Position numbers and translations under genes: made by a program
Part shown: positions 43,960 to 54,750 of the stretch, one piece after another
Numbering within the stretch: the first letter of the stretch is position 1
Layout: every line of letters starts with the position of its first letter
The notes under the pieces: model-generated
Seen by the model: only the letters and a program-made list of their open reading frames with translations
What the model was told of the DNA's origin: nothing
Database searches by the model: none
Source: Metridium senile
Lineage: Eukaryota; Cnidaria; Anthozoa; Actiniaria; Metridiidae
Direction: 5' to 3'
Length of the DNA stretch: 64,000 nucleotides
NCBI GenBank assembly: GCA_949775045.1
Contig: OX459104.1
Span: 2,775,429-2,839,428 of the forward strand

Positions 43960-45432
43960 ATGAATTCGGATCGAAATCATATCACCGAGAATTCAAGACT
44001 CGGTCCTTTGGACGAGGAAAGTTCAAGCTACGATGAAAAGCCGTTTGTTCCCGAAACGTCCTTCATTGGTAACGGCAAAAAGGGGAAACGCATTATAATC
44101 AATGTGAGCGGACTGCGCTTTGAGACTTATGAAGAAACATTGAATAATTTTCCCGAAACGCTTCTCGGCAGTAAGGAGAAACGCGAGGAACATTTCGACA
44201 GTTCTACTAACGAGTATTTTTTCGATCGAAATCGGTCGACTTTTGAGGCGATTCTGTTTTTCTACCAAACAAATGGTAATCTAGTTCGTCCAAATGGTGT
44301 CCCTTTTATTCTATTTATCGAAGAACTCCGGTTTTTCCAAATCGGCGCTGAAAAAGTTCGAAGATTACAAGAAGAAGAGGGGTATTGTCAACAGGAGGAC
44401 AGAATCTTACCGAAAAACCAAATTCAAAGTAAAATTTGGGAGCTATTTGAATACCCGGATAGTTCAATGGGAGCTAGGGTCTTAGCGACTTTCTCCGTTT
44501 CAATAATTCTACTGTCGATTGTAGTATTTTGTATTGAGACCTTACCAGAATTTCGATGTATTTCTACGCCAGATGGCACAGGCTGCGAAAAACCGCCAAA
44601 GATCATCAGGAACGTAACTGCAAACTCGACTCTATCGACGCCTAAACCAAAGGAACATAGTGAGGCATGGGATGTTATTGAGATATTCTGCATTAGCTGG
44701 TTCACGTTCGAGTATTTAGTCCGACTGTTTTCATCTCCGCAGAAATTAATCTTTATTCGTTCATTCCTCAATGTCATCGACTTGGTTGCCATCTTGCCGT
44801 ATTACATCACGATGCCAATGACGGAGACAAGCAGCAGAATAACTTCACTCGCTGTACTCAGAGTAATTAGGCTCGTGCGAGTATTCCGTATATTTAAACT
44901 ATCGCGTCACTCACGCGGGTTGCAGGTCCTCGGGGAGACCCTCCGAGCGAGCTCCAGAGAGTTAGGAATGCTCATCTTCTTTCTATTCATCAGCGTGGTA
45001 CTCTTCGCCAGCGCTGTATACTACGCCGAAGAGGGGTCCCCTGATTCGAAATTCAGCAGCATACCCGATGCATTCTGGTGGGCTGTGGTTACTATGACAA
45101 CGGTAGGATACGGGGACATGTACCCGGTAACTTTCTGGGGCAAAGTCGTCGGGTCAATTTGCGCTATATCGGGAGTCTTGACTATCGCCTTACCGGTGCC
45201 AGTAATCGTATCAAATTTTAACTTTTTCTACAAAAGGGAACAACTTGCAAGTTCTTTAGACATGGCCGAAAATGGTGAGTCTCCATTTGGGAATTATAAT
45301 GGCACTGACGAGTCTGATAATGAGAATAACGACGCAGTTAACGGACCTCTAGTGACGAGCTCGTGTGGGAAATTATCCCAGACGGCTTTGAATACATACA
45401 ATCTTGAAGTCAAGGTAGAAACGCCAGTCTAG
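43960..45432 (+). CDS. Shaker-type (Kv1-like) voltage-gated potassium channel subunit
   Basis: This intronless 490-residue ORF is a complete alpha subunit. The tetramerisation domain T1 spans about 44-135 and starts [13 protein letters not shown]1 is at about 171-191, S2 236-257 and S3 268-284. S4 at 295-315 has the arginine ladder [21 protein letters not shown]5 covers 334-356, the selectivity filter TVGYGD is at 381-386, and S6 (396-422) contains PVP at 412-414, the Shaker gating hinge. The short linker from T1 to S1 and the [11 protein letters not shown] sequence after S4 are those of the Shaker subfamily. The last residues, VETPV, fit a class I PDZ-binding motif as in vertebrate Kv1 (x-S/T-x-V). 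Two NxT/S sites lie in the S1-S2 loop. No N-type inactivation ball is obvious. It tetramerises at the plasma membrane and repolarises excitable cells. Confidence 0.95.
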   Translation: MNSDRNHITENSRLGPLDEESSSYDEKPFVPETSFIGNGKKGKRIIINVSGLRFETYEETLNNFPETLLGSKEKREEHFDSSTNEYFFDRNRSTFEAILFFYQTNGNLVRPNGVPFILFIEELRFFQIGAEKVRRLQEEEGYCQQEDRILPKNQIQSKIWELFEYPDSSMGARVLATFSVSIILLSIVVFCIETLPEFRCISTPDGTGCEKPPKIIRNVTANSTLSTPKPKEHSEAWDVIEIFCISWFTFEYLVRLFSSPQKLIFIRSFLNVIDLVAILPYYITMPMTETSSRITSLAVLRVIRLVRVFRIFKLSRHSRGLQVLGETLRASSRELGMLIFFLFISVVLFASAVYYAEEGSPDSKFSSIPDAFWWAVVTMTTVGYGDMYPVTFWGKVVGSICAISGVLTIALPVPVIVSNFNFFYKREQLASSLDMAENGESPFGNYNGTDESDNENNDAVNGPLVTSSCGKLSQTALNTYNLEVKVETPV

Positions 45433-45479
45433 AGCTGAAAAATACCAGAAAAACATTATTGGAATTTTAAAAGTGCGTT

Positions 45480-46450
45480 AATGCCGCCAAATTTAAAGTT
45501 CTGCAATAACAATGCTAGCATATATTCGCGGTTCTGGAGACATATCTCAAATCTCGAACCGACAAAGAAGGTTTGATCTGATGCAGTTTTTACTGGAGCT
45601 AAATGTACAAATTGGCGCCAAATTTAAAGTTCTGCAATAACAATGCTAGTATATATTCGCGGTTCTGGAGACATATCTCAAATCTCGAACCGACAAAGAA
45701 GATTTGATCTGATGCAGCAACGAGGGAGTTAAATGTATAAATTGGCGCCAAGTTTAAAGTTCTGCAATAACAATGCTAGCATATATTCGCGGTTCATGCA
45801 TGAGACATATCTCAAATCTCGAAAGACAAAAGAAGGTTTGATGTGATGCAGCAACGAGGGAGTTAAATGTACAAAATTGGCGCCAAATTTAAAGTTCTGC
45901 AATAATAATGCTTGCATAACTCGCAGTTCTGGAAAGATATTGACACAATCTCAAATCTCGAACCGACAAAAAGGTTTGATCTAATGCAGCTTTAATTGGA
46001 GCTCAATGTACAAATTGGCGCCAAATTTAAAGTTCTGCAATGTCAATAATAATGCTGGCATATTTGCAGTTCTGGAAACATATTCATACAATCTCAAATC
46101 TCGAACGACAAAGAAGGTTTGATCTGATGCAGTTTTTACTGGAGCTAAATGTACAAAATTGGCGCCAAGTTTAAAGTTCTGCAATGCCAATAACAATGAA
46201 ACATATACAATCTCGAACGACAAAGTACGTTTGATCTGAAGAAGCTTTGATTAGAGCTAAATGCGCAAAATTGGCGCCAAAGTTAAAGTTCTGCAATTAT
46301 TTGCATATATTCGGAATTCTGGCAACATTTATACAATGTAAGTGATTTCATAGTACCACAAAGAACGTTTAATCCGATTAAGCCTCAATTGGAACAAAAT
46401 GTACGAAATTGGCGCCAAAGATAAAGTTCTGTGAGATCATGCATTTAATT
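45480..46450 (+). repeat. ~135-bp tandem repeat directly after the Kv stop codon
   Basis: Eight units are each marked by ggcgccaaatttaaagttct, starting near 45483, 45614, 45744, 45879, 46017, 46161, 46273 and 46411 (spacing 112-144 bases, mostly 130-144). Unit bodies share gttctggagacatat, caatctcgaacgacaaa and aggtttgatctgatgcag. Identity falls from the first to the last unit. Given the 50-base gap, the array probably forms much of the 3' UTR. Confidence 0.85.
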
Positions 46451-46830
46451 GTAATAAAAATGCCATTCGAGGTTCTGGAAACTTAATAATTGGATAAATA
46501 TACACTTTTGGGTATACGATTGCGATTGAGGATCAGCAACAGAGCGAAATTAAAAGAGTCAGGAATAATTTGCAGGCAACTTGGGAGGCCAAGCTTAAAA
46601 GACAGGCTGACATTTCTGCGATAAATCTGAAAATAACTTCTTGAATTATAATTAATGGCACAACATGGGAGAGCTGTATATCTGGACCAATTAAACGTCT
46701 CTGAATTTACAAGAAAAACGGTCCCAAAACATACGATTATACGGCAAGGGAAGAAGAGGTTAAAAATAGGTATTTGATTAAGAAGTCTTTTAAAATTAAG
46801 TTATATCGGCTGTTTCTGTGTGTTTTTAAA

Positions 46831-47912
46831 ACCATAGTTTCTTGCAATTACACCAACTAGTCGATTCTTTAGCCTCGCTTGAAGTACTAATTCAGGGTTT
46901 TTTCTCTCGCAATAATTTTTGATAATACTTTTTTTGTGGACAACGAGCTAAATGTGAAACCTTTCGATGGATAGCTTTCGATGGATTTAGTTAATTTCTA
47001 AAAAAATATTCTGGAAAAGTCAGTTATCATATTGTACTACAGTTTGGTAGTATGATGAAGGTGTGGTATGATAGTTTGGATATACTAATGGTATGATATC
47101 GTATGATAGTTTGGTAATATAATGAAGGTGTGGTTTGATTGTTTGGTCACTTTACAGCAGTTCTCAGTCACACGTGCACCGCTCGCATAAAAAGCACTGC
47201 TATAAAACGTGAAGTTGGTGGACGTCAATCAAACTGTGTTTACAAGACCCATGGTGTTTTTACTTCAGTTGGGTTGCAAAACATGTCTGAATCTGGAAGC
47301 TGAATTCCCACAATAACCTCTTCGTCGGATTCAGACATGTTTCGCAACCCGACTGAAGTAAAAACACCATGCGTCTTGTAAACACAGTTTGATTGACGTC
47401 CACCAACTTCACGTTTTATAGCGGTGCTTTTTATGCCAGCGGTGCACGTGTGACTGAGAACTGCTGTAATAATGTTGGTATGATATGGTTGGTATGATAA
47501 TATTCAGAAGAAATTAAATAGTTTTGAAAAGACTGCCCAAAGAAACTTGACGGCCTAAACTGCAGTGAGCTAGTTGTTCAATTGACAATTATATCGACTG
47601 TGTTTTAATAGTGAATGCCAAGAAATCATGGATCTGGAAACCTGAGATCGTTAAGAAAAGATCATTACGAAAACCCATGGATTTAGAAACCTTTGAAAAG
47701 AAAACTTTCTTAAAACTTAATTAAGAAAACTGCGACGTTTGTGTGAAGCTATTTGGAGTACATTTAGCCCATGCTCGCGTGCTTGAATAATTTCAAGAAA
47801 AAATGGTTTGAAAAATACCTGAAATGATAATTTATAACATTCACAATACAGCTTAGGACTTCAAGCGAGGCTAACGAATCGACTAGCTAATGCAATTGCA
47901 AGAAACTGTGGT
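46831..47912. mobile_element. 1.1-kb inverted-repeat element with internal MITE
   Basis: The left end, accatagtttcttgcaatt then tagtcgattctttagcctcg, is inverted at about 47855-47912. A partial extra copy of the right end follows at 47925-47990. Inside are ggtatgatagtttggtat-type repeats and a complete MITE at 47155-47466. No coding sequence is present. Confidence 0.6.
47155..47466. mobile_element. 312-bp MITE with ~135-bp arms, TA target site
   Basis: The ends cagcagttctcagtcacacg and its inverse are flanked by TA (47153-47154 and 47467-47468). The arms are nearly perfect and enclose a short centre around tctgaatctggaagctgaat. Confidence 0.8.
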
Positions 47913-48199
47913 AAATAATCATTTACAACACAGCTTAGGACTTCAAGCGAGGCTAAAGAATCGACAAGCTGGTTTTGTAATTGCACGAACATGTGGCTTA
48001 AAAACACCATCAATTATCGTTTATAAGTCACTTTGGTTTATAACGATATTCGAAGTTGAGTTGGCGTTTTGTAATTACTTGAATAATTGATGAACTTTAA
48101 CCAAAGCAAGATGTACAGTAATGGACTTGTGGCTTCTGTGATGCACGACATGCGTACTTCTTGCTTAATTCAACCACTCCTTATTCATTGGTTATACTT

Positions 48200-48720
48200 T
48201 AATTTGGAATATATATTGGCAAAGGAACTGATCTGTAGTTTACAGTCGTACATTAACCCCTACTATTAAGTATATTTTTGGTTATATTTTAATTTGGAAA
48301 AAAGGAATATTGGGAAAGGAACTGATCTGAAGTTTACAGTCGTACATTAACCCCTTCTATTAAATATATTATTGGTTGTATTTAATTTGGAATACAAGAT
48401 ATTGGCAAGTCATTCTGAAGTAATGTTAAAAATCCTACATTTGCCCCTTCTATCAAGGACATTATTGGTTGTATTTAATTTGGAATACAAGATATTGGCA
48501 AGTCATTCTGAAGTAATGTTAAAAGTCCTACATTCGTCCCTTCTATCAAGGACATTATTGGTTGTATCTAATTTGGAATCCAGAAGCCTGTATTCTGCAG
48601 TAATGTTAAAAGTCGTACATTTGCCCCTTCTATCAAATATTTTATTGGTTGTATTTAATTTGGAACACAGCAGATATTGACAATCAAGTCATATTCTGAC
48701 GTAGGCGTACTTACGCCCTT
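48200..48720 (+). repeat. ~97-bp tandem repeat
   Basis: Five or six units carry ttggttgtatttaatttgga, gatattggcaagtcattctg and tacatttgccccttctatca. Units three and four are almost identical, while the flanking units are diverged. Confidence 0.8.
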
Positions 48721-48984
48721 ACTATCGATTATTTATTAATGGGATAATTTGGATTGGGATTCAGAAACGAACGATAAGCTTGTTAAGCTGAAGAGGGAAT
48801 TATTTCTACGATTAATTATTTATGGGTTTATTAAGAATGTTATTCAGAAAATCTTGAAAATTTTGATGTGAAGTACAATTTACTGTGACTTCGTGTCTTC
48901 AACCGCATATAGTTATTTATTTATGAATCCTGTTTTATTACATTCCTTCCAACATATTTATTACTTGGTTGTTTAATAGACCAG

Positions 48985-49176
48985 TTTCACGTTATCTAGC
49001 TCCGCTGTACTATTTGCATTGATAAAATGCGCACAGGGATAGCCTCAATTCAGAGTAAATTCAAATATGTTTTCTATTGTTTTTTTTCTATTTTCCATGC
49101 TTTGCTTAACAACAAATTCAGGCTTAGCCTGTGAAAACGCGCCTTTTGTCAAATAGTACAGCGTACGTGCTATATA
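48985..49176. mobile_element. MITE with ccagtttcacgttatctagc end, interrupted
   Basis: Same family as 50180-50412. Its right end is cut by the element at 49177-49394, after which acgtgga resumes. Confidence 0.6.
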
Positions 49177-49394
49177 AGGGCCTGGGCAAACGGTTTCAAC
49201 ATTTCCTTCAACACCCGTTCGATTTTGTTGAATGGCAATTTTCAGACGCTTTTAACTGACTCTTTCAACATCAATTCAACATCGATTCAACACGTTTCGA
49301 CAATGTTCAAAGAGTTTAAAAGCGTCTAAACATTGCCATTCAACAAAATCGAACGGATGTTGAAGAAAATGTTGAAACCGTTTGCCCGGGCCTT
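49177..49394. mobile_element. Nested MITE with cctgggcaaacggtttcaac ends
   Basis: The inverted ends continue with atttccttcaacacc; the interior is made of ttcaac/gttgaa words. It sits inside the preceding MITE. Confidence 0.75.
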
Positions 49395-49834
49395 AACGTG
49401 GAGTATTTGGAATAATGTTTCAAACAAATTCTTTTTTAAGAAACATTTCCAAAGTGCTTTTAATTGAAAAGAAAGTTAAGCCATATGTTTATTCAAACGA
49501 GGAAATAAGCTTATGCGGTCGTATTTTTCTTAGCGAATTGTAATTATGAAGTTGAAGAGAAGCCATTTGTTTCAAACGAGGAATTAAGTTTACTCCTTTG
49601 TATTTTTCGCAGTGAATTGTAATTACAACGTCTCCAGCCGTTCTATTGAAATACCGGCTGTTTGGAAAAACTGCATGAAACTTTTAGTGAAAACATCTAA
49701 ACGCTCGTTACACAGCCGGTAAGATCTATTCAAAGAACAGCCCAGCTTGCCTTGCTTAACACACTGGGTTAGGAAGAAAAACACACAAGCTAGTAGCGCT
49801 GAAGATCATAAATAAGTTAATACAGTCGACTCTC

Positions 49835-49985
49835 TTGTAAGAGACCGGCGATAAAGTTGTCGCTTACGGGAGATGGTCGCTAACGAGAACCTTAACACAG
49901 GAAGCCCAAACCAGACTCTCTTGTAGGAGACCAACCTCAGACCAAGAGTAAGTGGTCGCTTACAGGAGATGGTATTAATATAAAT
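49835..49985. mobile_element. Fragment with cagtcgactctcttgtaaga end
   Basis: TA-preceded cagtcgactctc and internal repeats gtcgcttacaggagatggt suggest a decayed pogo-like MITE. It contains a solo cacaggaagccc sequence. Confidence 0.45.
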
Positions 49986-50179
49986 AAATTAATACAAATA
50001 CTATAGATTAAGAAAACCCTCTGGTTCCCAGGGTACTTGCTAATAATTTAAAACGGTCATACTTCAGTAGCATAGATTAATTAATGTGTCGGTGGCTATT
50101 AAATCCTCACTCTCTAAATAAAGTAGATCAAAATTTACCCATGATCCTAAGCGACACTAGCTTGTTGGTCTTTCAATAC

Positions 50180-50412
50180 TCCAGTTTCGTGTTATATAGC
50201 ACCGCTGTACAGTTAATATAAAAGGCGCATTTTTACAGGGATAACCTCGACTAAGCGAAAATTCAAATATAACTTCTATTGTTAAGCGGTAGCATTTTCC
50301 CGTGCTTTGCTTGGAATTTGTGAATATTTTTACAACAAATCGAGGCTTAGCCTGTACAAATGCGTCTTTTTAAAATAGTACAGCGGTGCTATACACGTGA
50401 AACTGGAGTTAG
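50180..50412. mobile_element. MITE with ccagtttcgtgttatatagc ends
   Basis: The inverted arms of about 90 bases include caccgctgtac and gcgcatttttacagg; the right end reads acacgtgaaactggag. Confidence 0.75.
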
Positions 50413-50439
50413 GGTTCCGTTTAGAATTGCGAGTGGGTG

Positions 50440-50745
50440 CATGCACGGTTATTGCAGACACACGAACGTCGATATGGCATTTGTTTATGGCAGATTGCCG
50501 ATGTACGGAATTCGATGCGACATTTTCGAGGCATATATATGTATGGTAATTGCAGACATACGAACGTCCATATGGCATATGTGTATGGCAGATGTACGAA
50601 ATTCGATGCGACATTCGCGAGGCACATATGTCTATGGTAATTGCAGACGTACGAAATTCCATACGACGTTTTCGAGTCATATATGTGTATGGATCACGAG
50701 ACATACGAAAGTCCATGCGACAACGAACCATGAAGCACATTTGAA
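50440..50745 (+). repeat. ~110-bp tandem repeat, three units
   Basis: The units share attgcagacatacgaacgtc, atatggcatatgtgtatggc and aattcgatgcgacattttcg. Open frames on both strands come from the repeat. Confidence 0.75.
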
Positions 50746-51159
50746 CAGAGATTGGAACGGTGAATAAAGAAAGAAACTTCATTCAAAAACAATACAAATA
50801 ACATTTTGATGAAGTTCTTCAAACTGAGTTTTGTTATGGTTGAAAAAAGTTTTATTTATTGTAGAGAAATAGCCATATAAACGAACATTAATCCGACGAA
50901 CAATTTACGGGAAGGCTGTGTAGTACATGGCCGCGAGAAACCTGGGCATTATCGTACATATTCAGTCACGTGGTTTATGGACGAATGAATGGTTTTTCAA
51001 GAAACGTGCATTTTATTGGGACTTGTTAGAATTTTTATGCAATTTAATTCCATATAAGGAAAATATTTCATCTGTTTTTGCAGCAGACAAAGTAATCCCC
51101 ATGCCCTACCCCCTCGGGTCATGCAAGTTGCACCAAAACTATTTTTAGTTCAAGTTTCA

Positions 51160-51337
51160 ATAGACCTCTTTACCTCTGTATGCAAATTGCCTATTTCAGA
51201 CCACGTGTCATTCCCTTGAGAATTGTTCTTTTATGATGAACGTGTTATATCATTTGCATGTGAAAGAAACAATTCCCAAGGGTAGCATCACGTGATCTGA
51301 AATAAGACAACAAACAAGGAAGGTAAAGAGGTCTATT
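51160..51337. mobile_element. 178-bp fold-back MITE with caatagacctctttacct ends
   Basis: Left and right ends are perfect inverses for 18 bases and continue imperfectly. A diverged copy of one arm is at about 3233-3310 and another fragment near 4690-4790. Confidence 0.75.
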
Positions 51338-52148
51338 GTAGATAAACAAGTCAAAGAGTAGAGAGAAAAGCTGTGGTATTTCATTGTTTGTATGTGCATT
51401 CCTTGCCTTACCAAGGACTATGTTGATTGTAGGTAAACTAGAGTCAAAGATGAAATACAAAAAAAAAATTGTGGATCCAGGGATTAGTAACTTTATGACA
51501 CTTTCAACTTTACAAAAATAACTTTGTACTTTTTTATCTCATATATGTTTGGTATTATTTATTTTCATTTTCATACATGCGTTGGTCAGATTTATCGGCT
51601 AAAAGTTTCAGTTTATAGTATAGTATTCAGTCTCTATCTCTGAGTGAACAGGACTTTATCAAGTGGTTTGAGTCCAGTCTTTACAGTCTTCTATTGAAGA
51701 GGAGGACTGGAGATAAATCTAATCCTTTTTATCTGGACAGTCGGAATTAGTAAAATTGGGGCTATACACCAAATCCAAATATGGGGACCAATTTGAATAA
51801 CAATTGTTCTTGACTCACAAGCCTCTCATTCATGTGAAAACTCCACTGTATTCCATCATGAACACGAGGCTAGTCAGTCAAGAACAATAGCAGGTCGCCA
51901 TATTTCGATTCAGTCTATATAGTCTCTTGGACCCTGTCTCTCTCTGCATCATTGAGTGAGTAGGGATTGGGTTCACTTTGTCTGGTGTAAATGACATTAT
52001 TCAGGTATTGTATATAAAATGCTTGAGTGTTGGTGATAAAGCTAGAAGTATTTATGCCGGGATGATAAATGAATTTACTGAGACAAAACACATTGCTTCC
52101 TGTTGTCGTTTCATCTTTTTATTTCACACAATTGTAGCCTGCATGTGT

Positions 52149-52224
52149 ACAGCCGTTCCCATACCTCCCCCTACGGGGAGAAACCATGTAGTTTCTCCCG
52201 TAGGGGGAGGGGTGGGAACGGATA
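52149..52224. repeat. Imperfect inverted repeat (cctccccctacggggagaaa)
   Basis: The arms of about 30 bases are separated by ccatgt and are able to form a strong hairpin. It lies about 60 bases before the TGACGTCA cluster. Confidence 0.7.
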
Positions 52225-52285
52225 TACTCACTCTACACAAATGAAGTCATTTGCTAAGAAAATTTGACGGCATTTTTCAAACAAC

Positions 52286-52600
52286 ATGACGTCTTTTTTT
52301 TTATCTGAAATATGTCGTCATAGAGATACAATGACGTCAGATACAATGACGTCACCACTCAAAAAGATGAAGTCACACGATAAGAGAAAAAACGCCCTTT
52401 TTAATGAAAAATGACGTCACATGCCAATAAAAATGACGTCACAATTTAGGTTAAATGACTTCACATCCTAAGTTAATCACATCTAATGCAAGCATAATGC
52501 CATCACATCTTGTAGTAATGTAGTGATTGATTATCACAGTGACGTCATGTTTTTTATTCAAATAGTTCATATGACGTCACTTCTTTTTTAATGATGTCAT
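52286..52600. promoter_or_regulatory. Cluster of TGACGTCA (CRE-type) sites
   Basis: Six perfect TGACGTCA palindromes lie at 52332, 52347, 52412, 52434, 52540 and 52572. At least five one-mismatch versions (tgacgtct, tgtcgtca, tgaagtca, tgacttca, tgatgtca) are interspersed. TGACGTCA is the consensus for CREB/ATF bZIP factors. The cluster ends about 200 bases before the first tRNA gene. Whether it is a true enhancer or a decayed minisatellite cannot be told from sequence. Confidence 0.6.
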
Positions 52601-52780
52601 TATAAATTCCTTTTATTTATTAAATTCTGATTATTTTTACTTCAGTCCTATTCGGATCAATCCTAAATTGAATCTCTGTTTATTATTATAGTTAATTAAT
52701 TTCATAAAACTGCCAAATTCATTTAAATGATTATAGTTAGGCTTTATGTACATAAAAAAGACATCGGATTTTCAACACGT

Positions 52781-52853
52781 GGTCCGTTAGCTCAGTCGGC
52801 AGAGCGTGGTGCTAATAACGCTAAGGTCATGGGTTCGAGCCCCATACGGACCA
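52781..52853 (+). tRNA. tRNA-Ile (anticodon AAT), copy 1
   Basis: The 73-base cloverleaf is complete: acceptor ggtccgt pairs with acggacc, the D stem is gctc/gagc, the anticodon loop is ctaataa (anticodon AAT, reading ATT), the T stem atggg/cccat encloses ttcgagc, and the discriminator is A. B box ggttcgagccc is intact. No CCA is encoded, as expected for a eukaryotic nuclear gene. A T-run follows at 52860-52867 as the Pol III terminator. Confidence 0.97.
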
Positions 52854-52859
52854 GGTTAA

Positions 52860-52867
52860 ATTTTTTT
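52860..52867 (+). terminator. Pol III T-run terminator, tRNA copy 1
   Basis: A stretch of T begins six bases after the mature 3' end, interrupted later by C. Confidence 0.7.
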
Positions 52868-53049
52868 CCTTTTCTTTTTTTCTTTAGATCTTTTTTTTTT
52901 TCGATCATCCTTCATTATATGAAGCATTTGAATTATTTTTTAATTAAATCTATTTCAAATTTGAAATTAATTTCACAAAAATGTCACGACCATTTAAATG
53001 ACTAGTAAGCCTTTATCTACGTAAATTTGACCACGATAATTCAATACGT

Positions 53050-53122
53050 GGTCCGTTAGCTCAGTCGGCAGAGCGTGGTGCTAATAACGCTAAGGTCATG
53101 GGTTCGAGCCCCATACGGACCA
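53050..53122 (+). tRNA. tRNA-Ile (anticodon AAT), copy 2
   Basis: The sequence is identical to the copy at 52781, 269 bases downstream on the same strand, with a similar but diverged 5' flank (tcaatacgtg against tcaacacgtg). This indicates a tandem duplication that included flanking sequence. It is also followed by a T-run. Confidence 0.97.
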
Positions 53123-53128
53123 GGTCAA

Positions 53129-53138
53129 ATTTTTTTTC
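53129..53138 (+). terminator. Pol III T-run terminator, tRNA copy 2
   Basis: Nine or more T residues begin just after the mature 3' end. Confidence 0.75.
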
Positions 53139-53374
53139 TTTTTTTTCCTTTCAAACTTTTAATTATTTTTCATTATAAGAAACTTTTGAATGATAATTCT
53201 TTTACTTATATTTGTTGTTAATTTTTACAATCTTCGCTGCCATATTTGAAAAGCTTGATGACGTCATCACATCGGAATTTGCCGTTCTTGTCTGTAATGT
53301 TATGATGAAGAAAGATTTCGTCAACCTGACAAAGAAATATAGACATTATTATTATGATTATAAATATTCTTGGA

Positions 53375-53545
53375 AACAAGCGAGTAAACTAGTACAGGCT
53401 GATAAACGATAGGTATAAATATAACGAAATTTAACTGATTCGATCACCGTTAAAAATGTTAACTTAACTTTCTTGACGTTTCGAGCGTATGTAATCCTTC
53501 ATCGGAGGGCTAAAGCTCGAAGCATAAAGTGAAATAAACATTTTT
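53375..53545. repeat. Dispersed repeat copy with two hammerhead-like cores
   Basis: Contains gcgagtaaactagtacagg, a minus-strand core (cttgacgtttcgag) and a plus-strand core (tcggagggctaaagctcgaa) facing each other, as if two copies had joined head to head. Confidence 0.55.
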
Positions 53546-53815
53546 ACGGTATCATAAATATTCCCGGGGGAAAATATTAAACCAGCTGTTAAAGCCTTGT
53601 TGATTTCAATCCCTAAAAGGTACGGCTGTGCGATGTTCTTGCCAGCCAAGCTTATTTTTAGCAACAAAGCAGAGTAATGACCCTTACAGGTACGGAATCA
53701 TGTTACGTAACTGATTTTTGAGCCAGAACGCTAAAGGACCCTAAGGACTTGGACAAAGTAGTAGGGAGTACCACCCCCGTATCCCCCCCCCCCCTCCCTG
53801 GGTAAATACTCTAAC

Positions 53816-54268
53816 CTGTTGTTTCGATAGCCTCGTTCCCATGGTTGTCAAAATCTTGCGAAAATCCGCCAAGTCAATAAAGCCATCTCCAGTCTCATCA
53901 AAACACGAAAAAGCATTCCTAATCAGATCCTCTGAATCCACACTCTCCATTTTGTTACCAAACATTTCAAGAAAATGAGCAAGATCGGAAGGAGCCTTTA
54001 TTTCGCTCAACATTTCCCGGATTTCGGTGTCGGTCGGAGTTTGTCCCAGTGAAACCAAACAGTCCTTTAAGTCTTTTTTGCTTATCTCGCCGTCTCTGTC
54101 CTGGTCGATTAGGTTGAATGCTTCTTGTAGTTCGTCTATCTGTTGGGTATCGAATCGCGAGAAGCCTACGTGCTTGCGGTTCAGCGGTAGTGTGTGTCGT
54201 GAACGATGTCTTGATAGACTTTTTTCAGCGTTTTCTGCTCTGTTGCGTCTTTCTCTCTTTTTAAACAT
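53816..54268 (-). CDS. Myosin regulatory light chain, divergent, 5' coding exon
   Basis: 151 codons run from the ATG to a clear donor (cag followed by gttaga; intron starts at 53815). From residue 39 the sequence follows the non-muscle/smooth-muscle regulatory light chain closely: FDTQQIDELQEAFNLIDQ, first EF-hand loop DQDRDGEISKKD with all ligand positions, HFLEMFGNKM, then DLIRNAFSCFDETGDGFID and ILTTMGTRLSKQQ. This is three-quarters of the family's usual 170 residues. The last EF-hand exon, expected at lower coordinates, was not found. Unlike canonical proteins, the N-terminal phosphorylation motif (RATSNVF type) is replaced: the position equivalent to Ser19 aligns with His33 in NRKHVGFSRF, and the N-terminus is longer and more basic. 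It should bind the myosin II heavy-chain neck but escape myosin light chain kinase. The isopentenyl phosphate kinase gene lies divergently 2.3 kb away. Confidence 0.85.
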
Positions 54269-54750
54269 ATTTATATTTCTTGAAATAAGAACATATGTAA
54301 GTTATTAAGGTTATTCATCGTGGATATGAAAATAATAATAATAATAACTTTTTTTTCTACTGCGCGGTTTAATTTTTGACTTTCTGCATGTGAACTCAGA
54401 CATTGCAACAGTTGGTTGTGAAATAGGTGCCGAGTAATCTGAACAGCAGCCCAAAACGTATTTCACAACTAGACGTCGGAATGGCTGAGTTCGCAGAAAG
54501 ACGAAAACTGCAGTAATATTTTGCACACAACTCGGCTCACATGTTCATTTTATCATGTGACATGTATAATGTTATTCGTTTGTGTCACGAATAAAGATCA
54601 ATAAAGATTGATAGATTGATATCAATATTATTTTACTGAACTTGTTATTAATTCTGTAATTTGATAATAGTAATTTGATTTCTTTTGTATTTGACATTTT
54701 TGGGGGTTGTTTCTTATATCAAGTTTAATTTACAAAATTCTTAAAATCAT

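Noticed and set aside
53464..53667. Candidate final exon of the myosin regulatory light chain on the minus strand
   Set aside because: The translated frame has no EF-hand loop or the expected aromatic-Glu-Phe pattern, and overlaps a dispersed repeat.
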